64,000 nucleotides of DNA, taken from the NCBI RefSeq assembly GCF_017813235.1, contig NZ_JAGISH010000001.1:770326-834325 (forward strand). The letters run 5' to 3'. Of this stretch, positions 54,071 to 64,000 are shown piece after piece (within the stretch, counting starts at the first letter, position 1; every line of letters starts with the position of its first letter). A program made the translations under genes and the position numbers. The notes below the pieces were generated by a model. It did no database searches and had not been told where the DNA came from. It saw only the letters and a program-made list of their open reading frames with translations. This stretch comes from Sagittula salina (GTDB lineage: Bacteria; Pseudomonadota; Alphaproteobacteria; Rhodobacterales; Rhodobacteraceae).

Positions 54071-55651
54071 TCAGGCCGCCAACTCGCCCGCCAGAGCCTT
54101 GTCGATCAGGTTCGCCGTTTCCGTCACCCCGTAAAGCGCGATGAAACCGCCGAAACGCGGACCCTGGCTTTGGCCCAGAAGTACTTCGTAGAGCGCCTGG
54201 AACCACGCGCGCAGGTTCTCGAACCCGTGCGCCTTGCCTACAGCAAAGACTGCCGATTGCAGCGTCTCGTCCTCCGCCGGGCCATCCCAAGCCTTCAGTT
54301 GTGCCGAAAGATCCTCCATCGCCGCCCGCTCCTGCGCGTCGGGCGCGCGGAAGACCTTCGACGGCTTCACGAAGTCCTCGTAGTACTTCACGGCAAAGCC
54401 CGCGGCCGCGTCCACATCCGGGTGCGTCTGAGGCGAAGCATCTGGCGCGTAACGGCGGATGAAGGCCCACATCGCCTCCTTGTCCTCCGCATGGGCTGCG
54501 CTCGCGAGGTTCAGCAGCATGGCGAAGGGGACAACCATGGTACTCTCCGGCACGTCGCCGCCGTGGATGTGCCACACCGGATTGTTCAGCCGCTGGTCCA
54601 GCGTCTGCCCCCGGAACGCCCGAAGCTGCTGGTGGTACTCGTCAACAGCCTTCGGAATTACGTCGAAAAACAACCGCTTCGCCGTCTTCGGCTTCTGGAA
54701 CATGAAATAGGACAGCGATTCAGCCGAGGCATAGGTCAGCCACTCGTCGATCGAAATCCCGTTGCCGGAGGATTTCGAGATCTTCTGCCCCTTGTCGTCG
54801 AGGAACAACTCATACGTGAAATGCTCCGGCGGCTTTTTGCCAAGCGCCCGACAGATGCCGTCGTAGATTGGTGTGTTGGTGGAATGGTCCTTGCCGTACA
54901 TCTCGAAATCGACGCCCAGCGCCGCCCAGCGCGCACCGAAGTCCGGCTTCCACTGCAGCTTCACGTTGCCGCCGGTTACCGGCAACGTCCACTCGCGCCC
55001 GTCCTCATCGTCAAAGGTGATCTCGCCCTTCGCAGCATCGACATTCTTCATCGGCACATACAGAACCCGCCCCGTCTCTGGATGGATCGGCAGGAAGATC
55101 GAATAGGTTGCCGCCCGCTCGTCGCGCAAGCTCTTCAGCATGATCTTCATCAGATCGTCGTACCGTTCCGCCGCCAGGCGCAGCGTCGCATCGAAGGCGC
55201 CTGAACGGTAGAATTCGGTCGCCGAGTAGAATTCGTACTCGAACCCGAAGGTGTCCAGGAAGCGCCGCAGCATGGCGTTGTTGTGGTGGCCGAAGGACTC
55301 GAATTCCCCGAACGGATCGGGCACCGAAGTCAGCGGCTTCTGCAGATGCTCGCGCAGCATCTCCTGGTTGGGCACATTGCCCGGCACCTTGCGCATTCCG
55401 TCCATATCGTCCGAGAAACAGAACAGCCGCGTCGGGATGTCCGAAATTTCCTGAAAGGCGCGGCGGATCATAGAGGTCCGGGCCACCTCTCCGAAGGTTC
55501 CGATATGCGGCAGACCCGAGGGGCCATAGCCTGTCTCGAACAGGACGTAGCCCTTCTCCGGCGGCGCCTTCTCGTAGCGTTTCAGGATCCGGCGCGCCTC
55601 TTCGAACGGCCAGGCCTTGGCATTCATGGCGGCTTCGCGCGTGTCGGACAT
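54071..55651 (-). CDS. lysK: Lysyl-tRNA synthetase, class I
   Basis: This is the class I (archaeal-type) LysRS, which Alphaproteobacteria use instead of class II LysS. The 526-residue protein has the HIGH motif in [14 protein letters not shown] near residue 43 and KMSKS as [12 protein letters not shown] near 287. The C-terminal helical anticodon-binding region has the typical [16 protein letters not shown] near 400. CTCAGGAGA lies 7 bases before the ATG. It charges tRNA-Lys in the cytosol. The gene stands alone. Confidence 0.95.
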   Translation of the reverse strand: MSDTREAAMNAKAWPFEEARRILKRYEKAPPEKGYVLFETGYGPSGLPHIGTFGEVARTSMIRRAFQEISDIPTRLFCFSDDMDGMRKVPGNVPNQEMLREHLQKPLTSVPDPFGEFESFGHHNNAMLRRFLDTFGFEYEFYSATEFYRSGAFDATLRLAAERYDDLMKIMLKSLRDERAATYSIFLPIHPETGRVLYVPMKNVDAAKGEITFDDEDGREWTLPVTGGNVKLQWKPDFGARWAALGVDFEMYGKDHSTNTPIYDGICRALGKKPPEHFTYELFLDDKGQKISKSSGNGISIDEWLTYASAESLSYFMFQKPKTAKRLFFDVIPKAVDEYHQQLRAFRGQTLDQRLNNPVWHIHGGDVPESTMVVPFAMLLNLASAAHAEDKEAMWAFIRRYAPDASPQTHPDVDAAAGFAVKYYEDFVKPSKVFRAPDAQERAAMEDLSAQLKAWDGPAEDETLQSAVFAVGKAHGFENLRAWFQALYEVLLGQSQGPRFGGFIALYGVTETANLIDKALAGELAA

Positions 55652-55751
55652 TTCCGGATCTCCTGAGATTGAACCAGCGCTTCCTATTGCGACATGCGCG
55701 AACCGTCAATAAATTGCGCTGCATTGCCGCATCAATGGACATAAAACGCAG

Positions 55752-56174
55752 ATGACCGACGAAACACACCCGCTGAGCCCGCAGGACTGCCTCGTCGCGG
55801 TCATGATCGCCGTTTCCATGTCCGACGAGGACATCCGGACCGCCGAACTGGTCAAGATTGATTCGGCAGTGAACATGCTTCCGGTCTTCGCCGATTTCGA
55901 TGCCGACCGGGTGCGCACGGTCTCCTCGCTCGTGGCCGACCTCTTCGAACAGGAGGACGGGCTCGACGCGCTTTTCGGACTGGTGCGCGCCAACCTTCCC
56001 GAACGCTTGTTCGAAACCGCCTATGCGCTGGCCTGCGACGTGGCTGCCGCCGATGGCACCCTGCGCGAAACCGAACTGCGCCTGCTCGAAGAGATTCGCT
56101 ACGAACTGAACATCGACCGGCTGCACGCCGCCGCGATTGAACGGGGCGCCCGGGCGCGGCACTTGTCGGTCTGA
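55752..56174 (+). CDS. TerB-family tellurite resistance-like protein
   Basis: The 140-residue, all-helical, acidic cytosolic protein matches the TerB fold: VAVMIAVSMSDEDIRTAELV near residue 15 and ALACDVAAADGTLRETELRL near 95, two repeats each with D/E metal-binding positions. Despite the name, many chromosomal TerB proteins have no proven role in tellurite resistance. It reads divergently from lysK with a 100-base gap. Confidence 0.85.
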   Translation: MTDETHPLSPQDCLVAVMIAVSMSDEDIRTAELVKIDSAVNMLPVFADFDADRVRTVSSLVADLFEQEDGLDALFGLVRANLPERLFETAYALACDVAAADGTLRETELRLLEEIRYELNIDRLHAAAIERGARARHLSV

Positions 56175-56357
56175 GCCAGCCGAACCGGGAGGCATTCCAG
56201 CACGTTGCGGGGTCCGAGTGGGGTTTCCCTGCATCGCTCGCCACAAAACCGCCGTGCAGGTCGGGATTACCGGACTCGCACAGCGTTTACCTGATTGTAC
56301 AGTTTCTTCAGGCAACATTCAGCCGGCGCGCTGCGGCGCTTTTCCTGGAGGGACTTC

Positions 56358-56786
56358 ATGACCCGCATTCTTGCGGCCGCCTTCGGTGCGGCCCTGACCT
56401 GCCTTCTGCCGCTCGCCACCCGGGCCGCCCCGCTTGTGGCGAAGGTCGACATTTCCGCACAGTCCATGACGGTGATCTACAACGGTCAGATCACCTACCA
56501 GTGGCCCGTCTCCACCGCCCGCAATGGGAAATACACGCCCCGTGGAACGTGGTCGGCGAAATGGCTGTCGCGCAACCACCGTTCCAGCCTTTACGATAAC
56601 GCTCCCATGCCCTTTGCGATCTTCTTCAACGGCAATTACGCGATCCACGGCACGAATCAGATATCGCGGCTTGGCCGCCCTGCATCCGCTGGCTGCGTAC
56701 GCTTGCACCCCGAACACGCGGCGGTACTCTTTGGCCTCACTCAGCAGGTGGGAAAACAAAACATGCGCGTAGTCATCCAGAACTGA
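56358..56786 (+). CDS. L,D-transpeptidase (YkuD family)
   Basis: The 142-residue protein has a signal peptide (LAAAFGAALTCLLPLATRAA) and a YkuD domain with the active-site motifs IHGTNQ (His97) and SAGCVRLHP (Cys113). It makes 3-3 cross-links in peptidoglycan or attaches proteins to it, in the periplasm. It is minimal, without a LysM or PG-binding domain. CTGGAGGGAC precedes the ATG; a longer frame begins at 56295 but would mask the signal peptide. It converges on the dacB-like gene, another wall enzyme. Confidence 0.92.
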   Translation: MTRILAAAFGAALTCLLPLATRAAPLVAKVDISAQSMTVIYNGQITYQWPVSTARNGKYTPRGTWSAKWLSRNHRSSLYDNAPMPFAIFFNGNYAIHGTNQISRLGRPASAGCVRLHPEHAAVLFGLTQQVGKQNMRVVIQN

Positions 56787-56829
56787 GCCGGTCCGCTTTT
56801 CGAACCCAAGGGGCCTGACCTGCCCCACC

Positions 56830-58341
56830 TCAGGTTTCCGCGTACATCACGCCCCAGCGTTCGATCAGCTTCTGCTGCAGGGTCTTCGCCCGGACGTTCC
56901 ATGCAGAACCGCCCTCCGGGTTCTCCCGTTCGGCCTTGGTCAATCTGTCGCGCCGCTCCAGATTGCCAGCGAAGATGGCAAAGACCAACTCCGTCCCGCC
57001 CGCCAGATCGGCGAATCCCGCCAGCCCACTGACAAAGTTCAGCGTCCCCGTCTTGGCATGGACCGAGATCGGGTGGTCCTCGATTACCCGGCGCTTCGCG
57101 TCTCGCATCAGGAATTCCTTCAGCAGAGGCTTCAGTGGTTGCGTCGGCCGCAGCGCCAGAAGTGCCGTCATCATGTCCGCCGCCTTCACCCGGCTGTCGT
57201 CGCCCAGACCGGAGTGATCCTCCAGCGCCAGCGACTTCACGCCCAGTGTCTCCGCCGCCCAGACATTCAACGCCGCCGCCGATTCGCGCGGGCTTGCGGG
57301 CACCCGACCTAGCCGCTTTGCGCTGGCGCTCAGCCCGACGACCTCCGCCGTCAGGTTGGTCGACCATTTCAGCATGTCGTGCAGGATATCCGTAAGCAGC
57401 GCGCTTTCATACTGCGCCAACAGCACGCCGTCCGCAGGGCGCACCTGGATCACGACCGGCGCGGACAGCGTGATGCCCTGCCCGGCACAGAGACTCTGGA
57501 ACACCTCCGCCGCGTAAAGCTCTGGCTTGCGTACCGGCAGCCAACGCGCGCCCCCCTTGCCCAGTGCGCCGCGTGCAACCGTCCAGTTGTCGCGCCCGCC
57601 GGCGTCGGCATAGGTGTAGACCGGCGTGCTGCGCCGCTCCACCGCCATCCGCGCCATATGCACTTGCGGCTTGTGGCGCTCCGAACGTGCATCCATCGAC
57701 ACTGCGTAGTCTTTACCGGACTGCCGCCACTCAAAGAATACCCGATTGTAATTCAGGTTCAGCCCCGACACGGCTGGATTGTAGGACACATGCTCCGGCT
57801 GTTCAGGGTCTATGGCGCGGGCGTAGGGCAGCGCCCCACCCCAAACCTGATAGGCTCCCTTCACCCCGGTGATCCCGGCCTCGGCCAGCCGCGCGGCAAG
57901 CGTCGCCAACCCGTCGGTGTCCAGCGTCGGATCGCCACCGCCCGCCAGCACCAGATCGCCCTGCACTACGCCGTCCTTCACGCCACCAGTGGCCAGCACC
58001 TGCGTCGCGAACCGGTGCCCCCCCCCCAAATGGGCCAGCGCGTAGCCCGCCGTGAGCGCCTTCGCCACGCTGGCGGGCGGCAGGCCAAGCTCCGCGTGGT
58101 GTGTTTCCAACACCTCTCCGGTGCGGGCGTTTGCCACGCAGTACCCCACGTTGCCGTCGAGCCGCGCCGCCGCGATCAGCGCTTCTGCCGACGGTTGCAG
58201 CCGCCGCCGCAGATCCTCGCCACGTGCCACCGGCCGCAGCGAAGCCGACGGTGCGCCTGCACGCGCCTGCAACGGCACGATCAGCAGCGCCGCCGCCGAA
58301 GCCGCGCGCAGGAAGGTACGCCTTGAGAATCCCCGTGTCAT
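56830..58341 (-). CDS. dacB: D-alanyl-D-alanine carboxypeptidase/endopeptidase (PBP4, DacB type)
   Basis: The 503-residue enzyme trims and opens peptidoglycan cross-links. It has the three serine-acyltransferase motifs: SxxK in LPPASVAKALT near residue 90, SxN in KWSTNLTAE near 330 and KTG in VHAKTGTLNF near 430, plus the large inserted domain that marks PBP4. The N-terminus FSRRTFLRAASAAALL is a twin-arginine signal, unusual for a PBP4, suggesting folded export. It converges on the L,D-transpeptidase gene. Confidence 0.92.
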   Translation of the reverse strand: MTRGFSRRTFLRAASAAALLIVPLQARAGAPSASLRPVARGEDLRRRLQPSAEALIAAARLDGNVGYCVANARTGEVLETHHAELGLPPASVAKALTAGYALAHLGGGHRFATQVLATGGVKDGVVQGDLVLAGGGDPTLDTDGLATLAARLAEAGITGVKGAYQVWGGALPYARAIDPEQPEHVSYNPAVSGLNLNYNRVFFEWRQSGKDYAVSMDARSERHKPQVHMARMAVERRSTPVYTYADAGGRDNWTVARGALGKGGARWLPVRKPELYAAEVFQSLCAGQGITLSAPVVIQVRPADGVLLAQYESALLTDILHDMLKWSTNLTAEVVGLSASAKRLGRVPASPRESAAALNVWAAETLGVKSLALEDHSGLGDDSRVKAADMMTALLALRPTQPLKPLLKEFLMRDAKRRVIEDHPISVHAKTGTLNFVSGLAGFADLAGGTELVFAIFAGNLERRDRLTKAERENPEGGSAWNVRAKTLQQKLIERWGVMYAET

Positions 58342-58399
58342 ATCCGCGATCTAAGCCAATCCACAGCCGAGCTGCAACAGGGCAGTCTCGCCGCCCGCG

Positions 58400-59041
58400 T
58401 CACGTTTCCCCCTGTTTCACAGGCGCATCCGGCGCCTCTTCGCCCGCCGTTACCTGCCTCAAAGCACTGCTGCTGACGCTCCGCATCGGCATGTTGACAA
58501 AACACCAGACCGGTGGCCGCATCCCGCCCAATGCCCGGCTGTCCCGCGCGGGCAGACGCGCGGCGGCATAGATCCGCGCCGCGCGCGATCGCAGCGCTGC
58601 GCCGCGCAGTCCGGGACGCGCCAATACCCCCACAGGCACCAAGTCCAGAATTTGCTGCCAATCCTCCCATCGGTCGAACTGCACGAGATTGTCCGCCCCC
58701 ATCAGCCAGGTAAAGGCCACCTGCGGGAACATACCAGTCAGCGCAGCCAGCGTTTCGGCAGTGTAGCATGTGCCCAGTTCCACTTCGATGTCGCTGACCG
58801 CTATCCGCGGATGGTCGATCAGATCCTTGGCCGCCGCCAACCGGACCGCCATCGCTGCCGGTGCGTGCGCCTTCAGCGGGTTTGCCGGACTGACCAGCCA
58901 GACGACGCCGTCTAGCCCAAAGCGTTTCAAGGCTTCGCACGAAAGGTGCAGGTGCCCTTCGTGCGGCGGATCGAAAGACCCCCCCAGCAAACCTACCCGA
59001 GCGCCGGGGCGAAACAGGGCGCGGCCGTCCTCGATTGTCAC
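58400..59041 (-). CDS. nadD: Nicotinate-nucleotide adenylyltransferase
   Basis: NadD joins ATP and nicotinate mononucleotide to form deamido-NAD. The 213-residue protein has the nucleotidyltransferase motif GLLGGSFDPPHEGHLHL near residue 17, WLVSPANPLKAH near 50, FTWLMGADNLVQF near 110 and SSSALR near 190, the ISSTxxR-type signature. The start is GTG at 59041 with GGAGGAG 7 bases upstream. The final 20 residues are polar and variable. Transcription is independent of the facing genes. Confidence 0.93.
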   Translation of the reverse strand: MTIEDGRALFRPGARVGLLGGSFDPPHEGHLHLSCEALKRFGLDGVVWLVSPANPLKAHAPAAMAVRLAAAKDLIDHPRIAVSDIEVELGTCYTAETLAALTGMFPQVAFTWLMGADNLVQFDRWEDWQQILDLVPVGVLARPGLRGAALRSRAARIYAAARLPARDSRALGGMRPPVWCFVNMPMRSVSSSALRQVTAGEEAPDAPVKQGET

Positions 59042-59124
59042 AGGCGGCTCCTCCCATGCTTAACCCGCGTGGGAACCTAGTCTTCAGCCGGACCAGTGGC
59101 AAGCAGGGGCCGACAGAAACGGTC

Positions 59125-61641
59125 TCAGAAATCCTGCCACGGACTGGCCCCGCCGCCGCCCGCCGCCTTTGCGGGTTCGGGCACCGGTGCGTTGGTAGCA
59201 GACGGCCCTTTTGGCTTCTCGGAGCCCGAGGGCATCGGTCGCGCATCCTTGCTTTGCCAGCCCAGGTCAGATGTATCTGCATGGGACTTCGCGCCGGATT
59301 CAGACCCGTTCTTCTTCGCCGTGCTGACCACCGCCTTGTCAGGCGATGCGGCGGGCGCGGTACGCGCCTTTTCTCCGATCTTCGGCGCGGGCGCTGCAAA
59401 TGTTCCCGCGTCCCTGGTGCGGAACCGAGCCACAAGATTGCGCAACTCGCCAGCCTTTTCCTGGAGCGCCTTGCCCGAGGCCGCGCTTTCGTTGACCATG
59501 GCCGCGTTCTGCTGCGTCACCTGATCCAGCGCCGCGATTCCGTTGTTGATCTCGCCGATGCCCTGAGCCTGCTCTCCCGCACTGGTGGCGATATGACCCA
59601 CCCGTTCGGTGACCGCGACCACCTCTTCGAGGATGCCCTCCATCGCCGTGCCCAACTCGGACACCAGCTGAACCCCGTGCGCCACGTTCTGCCCCGACTC
59701 CGCGATCAGGCCGCGAATCTCCGCCGCACTGTCCGAGGACCGCTGCGCCAGCGCACGCACCTCGCTTGCAACGACGGCAAAGCCGCGCCCCACCTCACCA
59801 GCCCGCGCGGCCTCCACCCCGGCGTTCAAGGACAAGAGGTTGGTCTGGAAAGCGATGTCCTCGATCACCGTGATGATCTGCGAAATCTGTCGCGAAGATG
59901 CCTCAATCTGGCCCATCGCCTCCACCGCGCGGTTGCGCACCTCCTGCCCGCGTTCCGCCTGACTCCGGGCCTGCCCGATGGCAGTCACGATTTCCTTCGA
60001 CCCGCGCGCCGTGGCGTTCACGCTCTCAGAAATCTCGTCCATCGCCGCCGCGGTTTCCTCCAGCGTGGCGGCCTGGTTTTCCGTCCGCCGCGACAGCGCC
60101 TCCGAGCCTTCGCTCAGCGACCGGGCATCCGTATCGATCGACTCGGCGCTGGCACGCATTTCGTCGATGATCGCCGTCAGGCTGTCTACCGTGGAATTGA
60201 AATAACCCTTCAACTCCTCGTAGTCAGAGCCAAGGTCCCTTTCGATCCGGCAGCCCAGATCACCGTCGGCAAGCTGTACCAGCTTGTCGCGCAGGGTACC
60301 CACGACATCCGCCTGATGCGCGGAAGCCTCCTGTATCTTGGCGCGGGTCTTCGCCACCTCCCCAAGATCGCCGCGAAAGGAATTCAACGCCCGCGCGATA
60401 TCGCCGATCTCGTCGCCGGTCCTGGTCTGCTGGATCTCGCTTTCGTAGTCGCCCGCGGCCACCGCACTCACGCTTCCCGACAACAGCCGGACGCGGTTCG
60501 TCACGTAGCCCGCCACGATGACACCCATGCCCATGACCATGAAGGCGACGATGGCGGACTGGATCAGCGTCGAGTGCAGAAGCTTGCGCTCCTGCGCGCG
60601 GGCGTACCACAGGTCATCCTCCGCCACGATGTGCCATTCCTGGCCGGCGATCTCGCGCGTGATGCCCACCACCTCGACGGTATTGCCGCGCAGGCCGGGG
60701 GCTTCGGGGATCTTCACGTCCTCACCCGCAAGCACCCGGCCAAGGTGGTCGAGATCCGGGATGGGATCGAGCACCTGCAACCCGCCGGGGCGTTCCGACG
60801 CAGTCAGCGCGTGTCCGGCCTCGTCGAAGGCGTAGACCTCCCCGTGATCTCCCAGCAGCGTGCTGTGCGCCATCTGCCGAGCGGGCTCGCCGACATCGAC
60901 CTGCAGCGCCACGGCCCCGATCCGGTCGCCCGCTTCGTCAAAGACCGGGGCGGCGACGAAATTCGACGGCAGTGTGCCGCTGGGCCCGTAGGTGACGTAG
61001 CCCGAGTAGGCCGCTTCACCCGCCGACAGTTCTCGAGCTGCCGCATAGGCCCGACCCAAGCCGCTGTCCGCATAGGGGCCATCCCGCATGTTGGTCGCGA
61101 AATCGTCCTTCTTCGCAACGGAGTAGACGACGTTTCCCGCCACGTCCAAGATGTAAAGGTCAAAGAAGGGTCCGAGGCGGATGAATTCCCGGAAGCTCTG
61201 GTGAAAATGCTGGTGCCCCTTCGTCCAGGCGGACCCGTCATCGGCACTGTCCATCGCGCGACGTTCTTCCGGGGCAAACGGGTTCTGCTCGGCGTAGAGC
61301 CTGCGCAGTTGCGCCGGGGCATCCGCTCCGAAGGCCTCCCAGCCCGCGCCGAACTCGCGAACGGCATCACGCGCGCCCTGGCTGCTTGCCAGTTGCAGCG
61401 CCTGTCGTTCGACGCTCGCGAACCAGGTCTCGGTCTCTCTGACCTTGACGTCCAGCAGCCGTAGCATCGACGCCTTCCGCTGCAGCGCGGTTTCCTTCGC
61501 GCCGAGCTCGTACATACCGAAGGCAACGGCGACAAGCGCAAGCACCACCGGCACCGCGATCAGGATCGGCAACTTCCAGCGCAGCGTCAGACGCTTCCAG
61601 TGATTGCGGCGGTTCTTCTTAACTCCGGGCGGCAAGGGCAT
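59125..61641 (-). CDS. Methyl-accepting chemotaxis protein with CheR-type tether
   Basis: The 838-residue receptor has a cytosolic basic N-terminus, a first helix ([20 protein letters not shown]) and a large periplasmic dCache-like domain (about 45-335, with [16 protein letters not shown]). A second helix ([20 protein letters not shown]), HAMP segments and a signalling domain with the hairpin tip [19 protein letters not shown] near 610 follow. A Pro/Ala/Lys-rich linker leads to the C-terminus PWQDF, which fits the xWxxF pentapeptide that tethers CheR/CheB. I chose ATG 61641 because AAGGAG precedes it by 6 bases; 61656 is an alternative. Confidence 0.9.
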   Translation of the reverse strand: MPLPPGVKKNRRNHWKRLTLRWKLPILIAVPVVLALVAVAFGMYELGAKETALQRKASMLRLLDVKVRETETWFASVERQALQLASSQGARDAVREFGAGWEAFGADAPAQLRRLYAEQNPFAPEERRAMDSADDGSAWTKGHQHFHQSFREFIRLGPFFDLYILDVAGNVVYSVAKKDDFATNMRDGPYADSGLGRAYAAARELSAGEAAYSGYVTYGPSGTLPSNFVAAPVFDEAGDRIGAVALQVDVGEPARQMAHSTLLGDHGEVYAFDEAGHALTASERPGGLQVLDPIPDLDHLGRVLAGEDVKIPEAPGLRGNTVEVVGITREIAGQEWHIVAEDDLWYARAQERKLLHSTLIQSAIVAFMVMGMGVIVAGYVTNRVRLLSGSVSAVAAGDYESEIQQTRTGDEIGDIARALNSFRGDLGEVAKTRAKIQEASAHQADVVGTLRDKLVQLADGDLGCRIERDLGSDYEELKGYFNSTVDSLTAIIDEMRASAESIDTDARSLSEGSEALSRRTENQAATLEETAAAMDEISESVNATARGSKEIVTAIGQARSQAERGQEVRNRAVEAMGQIEASSRQISQIITVIEDIAFQTNLLSLNAGVEAARAGEVGRGFAVVASEVRALAQRSSDSAAEIRGLIAESGQNVAHGVQLVSELGTAMEGILEEVVAVTERVGHIATSAGEQAQGIGEINNGIAALDQVTQQNAAMVNESAASGKALQEKAGELRNLVARFRTRDAGTFAAPAPKIGEKARTAPAASPDKAVVSTAKKNGSESGAKSHADTSDLGWQSKDARPMPSGSEKPKGPSATNAPVPEPAKAAGGGGASPWQDF

Positions 61642-61877
61642 CGGAGGCTCCTTCATGTCTGTCCGGCCATCGGGGCCAGAATTTGCCCCATCATCAAGCT
61701 TCGGAATAGTGACTTCCCCTCAACGGAGAATTAATTCCCCCCTGCCTCCAGCTCCCTGTACGATGAAACTTCGTCTACAATTTGCCACGGCAGCACCGGC
61801 CCCCACCGCATTGCGCGCGCCGTCCAGACGCGGTACTCCCCCTGCCGAACCAGCTTTTCCGAAGGGGAGCACGCGAA

Positions 61878-63533
<1,656 letters not shown>

Positions 63534-63548
63534 GTCGTAAATTATGTA

Positions 63549-63588
63549 GGGTGGGTGGATCCGCTTGATCTGCCGGCTTCACCCACCC
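63549..63588 (+). terminator. Hairpin after ettA
   Basis: GGGTGGGTG pairs perfectly with CACCCACCC around a 22-base loop, 15 bases after the ettA stop. There is no T tract, so it is only a possible terminator. Confidence 0.35.
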
Positions 63589-63650
63589 CACAAGTCCATT
63601 CGGCCTCTACGAAGGCGGTGTGGCCGGCTGCCGGTTTTGTGGACACCGGG

Positions 63651-63873
63651 TTAGGGTTGCATGGATCGGGCCTCGAACGCCATGGGACTTTGATACCCGA
63701 GTTTCGAACGACGGCGGCTAGGATTTTGGAATCGTTCAATATCATCGAACACGTCGGCCCGCCCGGGCGTGGTCGCGCCTGCGGTAGACCTTGCCAGCCA
63801 TCCGCCCGGTCTTCAGCGATGAGAAAAAGCTCTCCATGGCCGAGTTGTCCCAGACGTTTCCGGATCGGCTCAT
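63651..63873 (-). pseudogene. IS3-family transposase remnant (truncated, frameshifted)
   Basis: The minus strand from 63873 reads MSRSGNVWDNSAMESFFSSL then KTGRMAGKVYRRRDHARA, the C-terminal part of an IS3-family OrfB with the catalytic Glu of the DDE triad in MESFF. A four-base tandem duplication (CCCG CCCG, 63758-63765) then shifts the frame. In the next frame the family sequence resumes as DVFDDIERFQNPSRRRSKLG and YQSPMAFEARSMQP, ending TAA at 63651. The N-terminal two thirds, with both catalytic Asp residues, are missing. TGTGGACACC at 63638-63647 may be the element's terminal repeat. The element is dead. Confidence 0.85.
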
Positions 63874-63924
63874 GCACTGACCGGCAGGCGCATGCCTAGC
63901 CTGCCGCCGAGAGGGGAACAGGTT

Positions 63925-63951
63925 GAACCGCTCCGGTTTCACCGGAGGCTC
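63925..63951 (-). other. Compound hairpin of GAGCC...GGTTC form
   Basis: On the minus strand GAGCC pairs with GGTTC (one G-T pair) outside a perfect inner stem CTCCGGT/ACCGGAG. Group II introns contain a similar two-part stem, but no reverse transcriptase is visible and the window ends 50 bases later. It may be part of an unrelated element cut by the IS remnant. Confidence 0.3.
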
Positions 63952-64000
63952 CGAAGTGAGTATGGATGGAGCCTATGGGACGAGACACCAGAGCGAACCG

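Larger units (their letters stand above)
63534..64000. other. Right-hand intergenic region holding a mobile-element remnant
   Basis: After ettA there is no intact gene. From left to right it contains a perfect stem hairpin (63549-63588), the terminus and 3' part of a broken IS3-family transposase on the minus strand (63638-63873) and a compound hairpin (63925-63951). The last 50 bases show nothing I can name. Confidence 0.65.

Noticed and set aside
55752..56174. Tellurite resistance operon
   Set aside because: Only a single TerB-like protein is present; TerC, TerD or TerZ genes are absent, so no resistance system is called.

Overview
The window is a 64 kb piece of a high-GC alphaproteobacterial chromosome, most probably from the order Rhodobacterales (Roseobacter-type Rhodobacteraceae). 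The inference rests on gene content and order: a DUF4170 gene beside a Kdo-transferase-like gene and lpxK, a one-cysteine L36, class I lysyl-tRNA synthetase, TIGR02186 beside a TauE exporter, and BMP-type and Liv-type importers. Nearly all of it is core chromosome. I see no prophage, CRISPR array or integrated plasmid. The only mobile DNA is a broken IS3-family remnant at the right edge.

Layout. 1-3.4 kb: end of a probable TldD/PmbA gene, an inositol-monophosphatase-family gene, DUF4170, waaA-like and lpxK (lipid A/Kdo assembly), converging on N-formylglutamate amidohydrolase. 4.4-6.6 kb: tRNA-Val(GAC), rpmJ and a secreted degenerate caspase/peptidoglycan-binding protein. 8-17.2 kb (minus strand): a ten-gene unit joining a complete HAAT/Liv ABC importer to two acyl-CoA ligases, an App1-type phosphatase, a phasin-like protein and a small membrane protein. 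This looks like an uptake-and-activation module for an organic acid and is the most interesting system here. 17.6-21.4 kb: a hybrid PAS histidine kinase, its OmpR-type regulator and a PepSY membrane protein. 21.6-24.4 kb: an isolated formate dehydrogenase alpha subunit. 24.7-28.9 kb: class IV aminotransferase, UspA, DUF2267, an Nfu scaffold with an Irr-like box, tsaB and rimI.

29-34 kb: a BMP-type ABC importer (binding protein, double ATPase, two permeases) with a terminator-like attenuator after the binding protein. 34-37.6 kb: TauE/SafE exporter, TIGR02186 protein, thioesterase and a GAF-EAL protein that may be coupled to a 17-residue leader. 37.6-45.7 kb: uvrC, an SDR, a CaCA antiporter, a zinc-ribbon protein, an S49 protease, priA and transaldolase/Fsa. 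45.8-51 kb: a secreted PRC-barrel protein, a kinase-like unknown, an orphan ParA, an outer-membrane-type protein, and a cassette of a secreted small protein overlapping a class 3 lipase. 51-54 kb: a beta-helix protein and a decayed DUF4864 gene. 54-63.5 kb: lysK, terB, an L,D-transpeptidase facing a DacB-type peptidase, nadD, a methyl-accepting chemotaxis protein and ettA.

Two features cut across the window. First, a dispersed intergenic repeat (core near GCTTCTTTGGTTCAAATAC, usually followed by a G/C-rich hairpin) occurs at least eight times, all in the same + orientation regardless of the neighbouring genes' strand, with one degenerate reverse candidate. Second, genes are packed with many ATGA or GTGA overlaps, so most operon calls rest on spacing. 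Starts were chosen by Shine-Dalgarno match and family N-termini.
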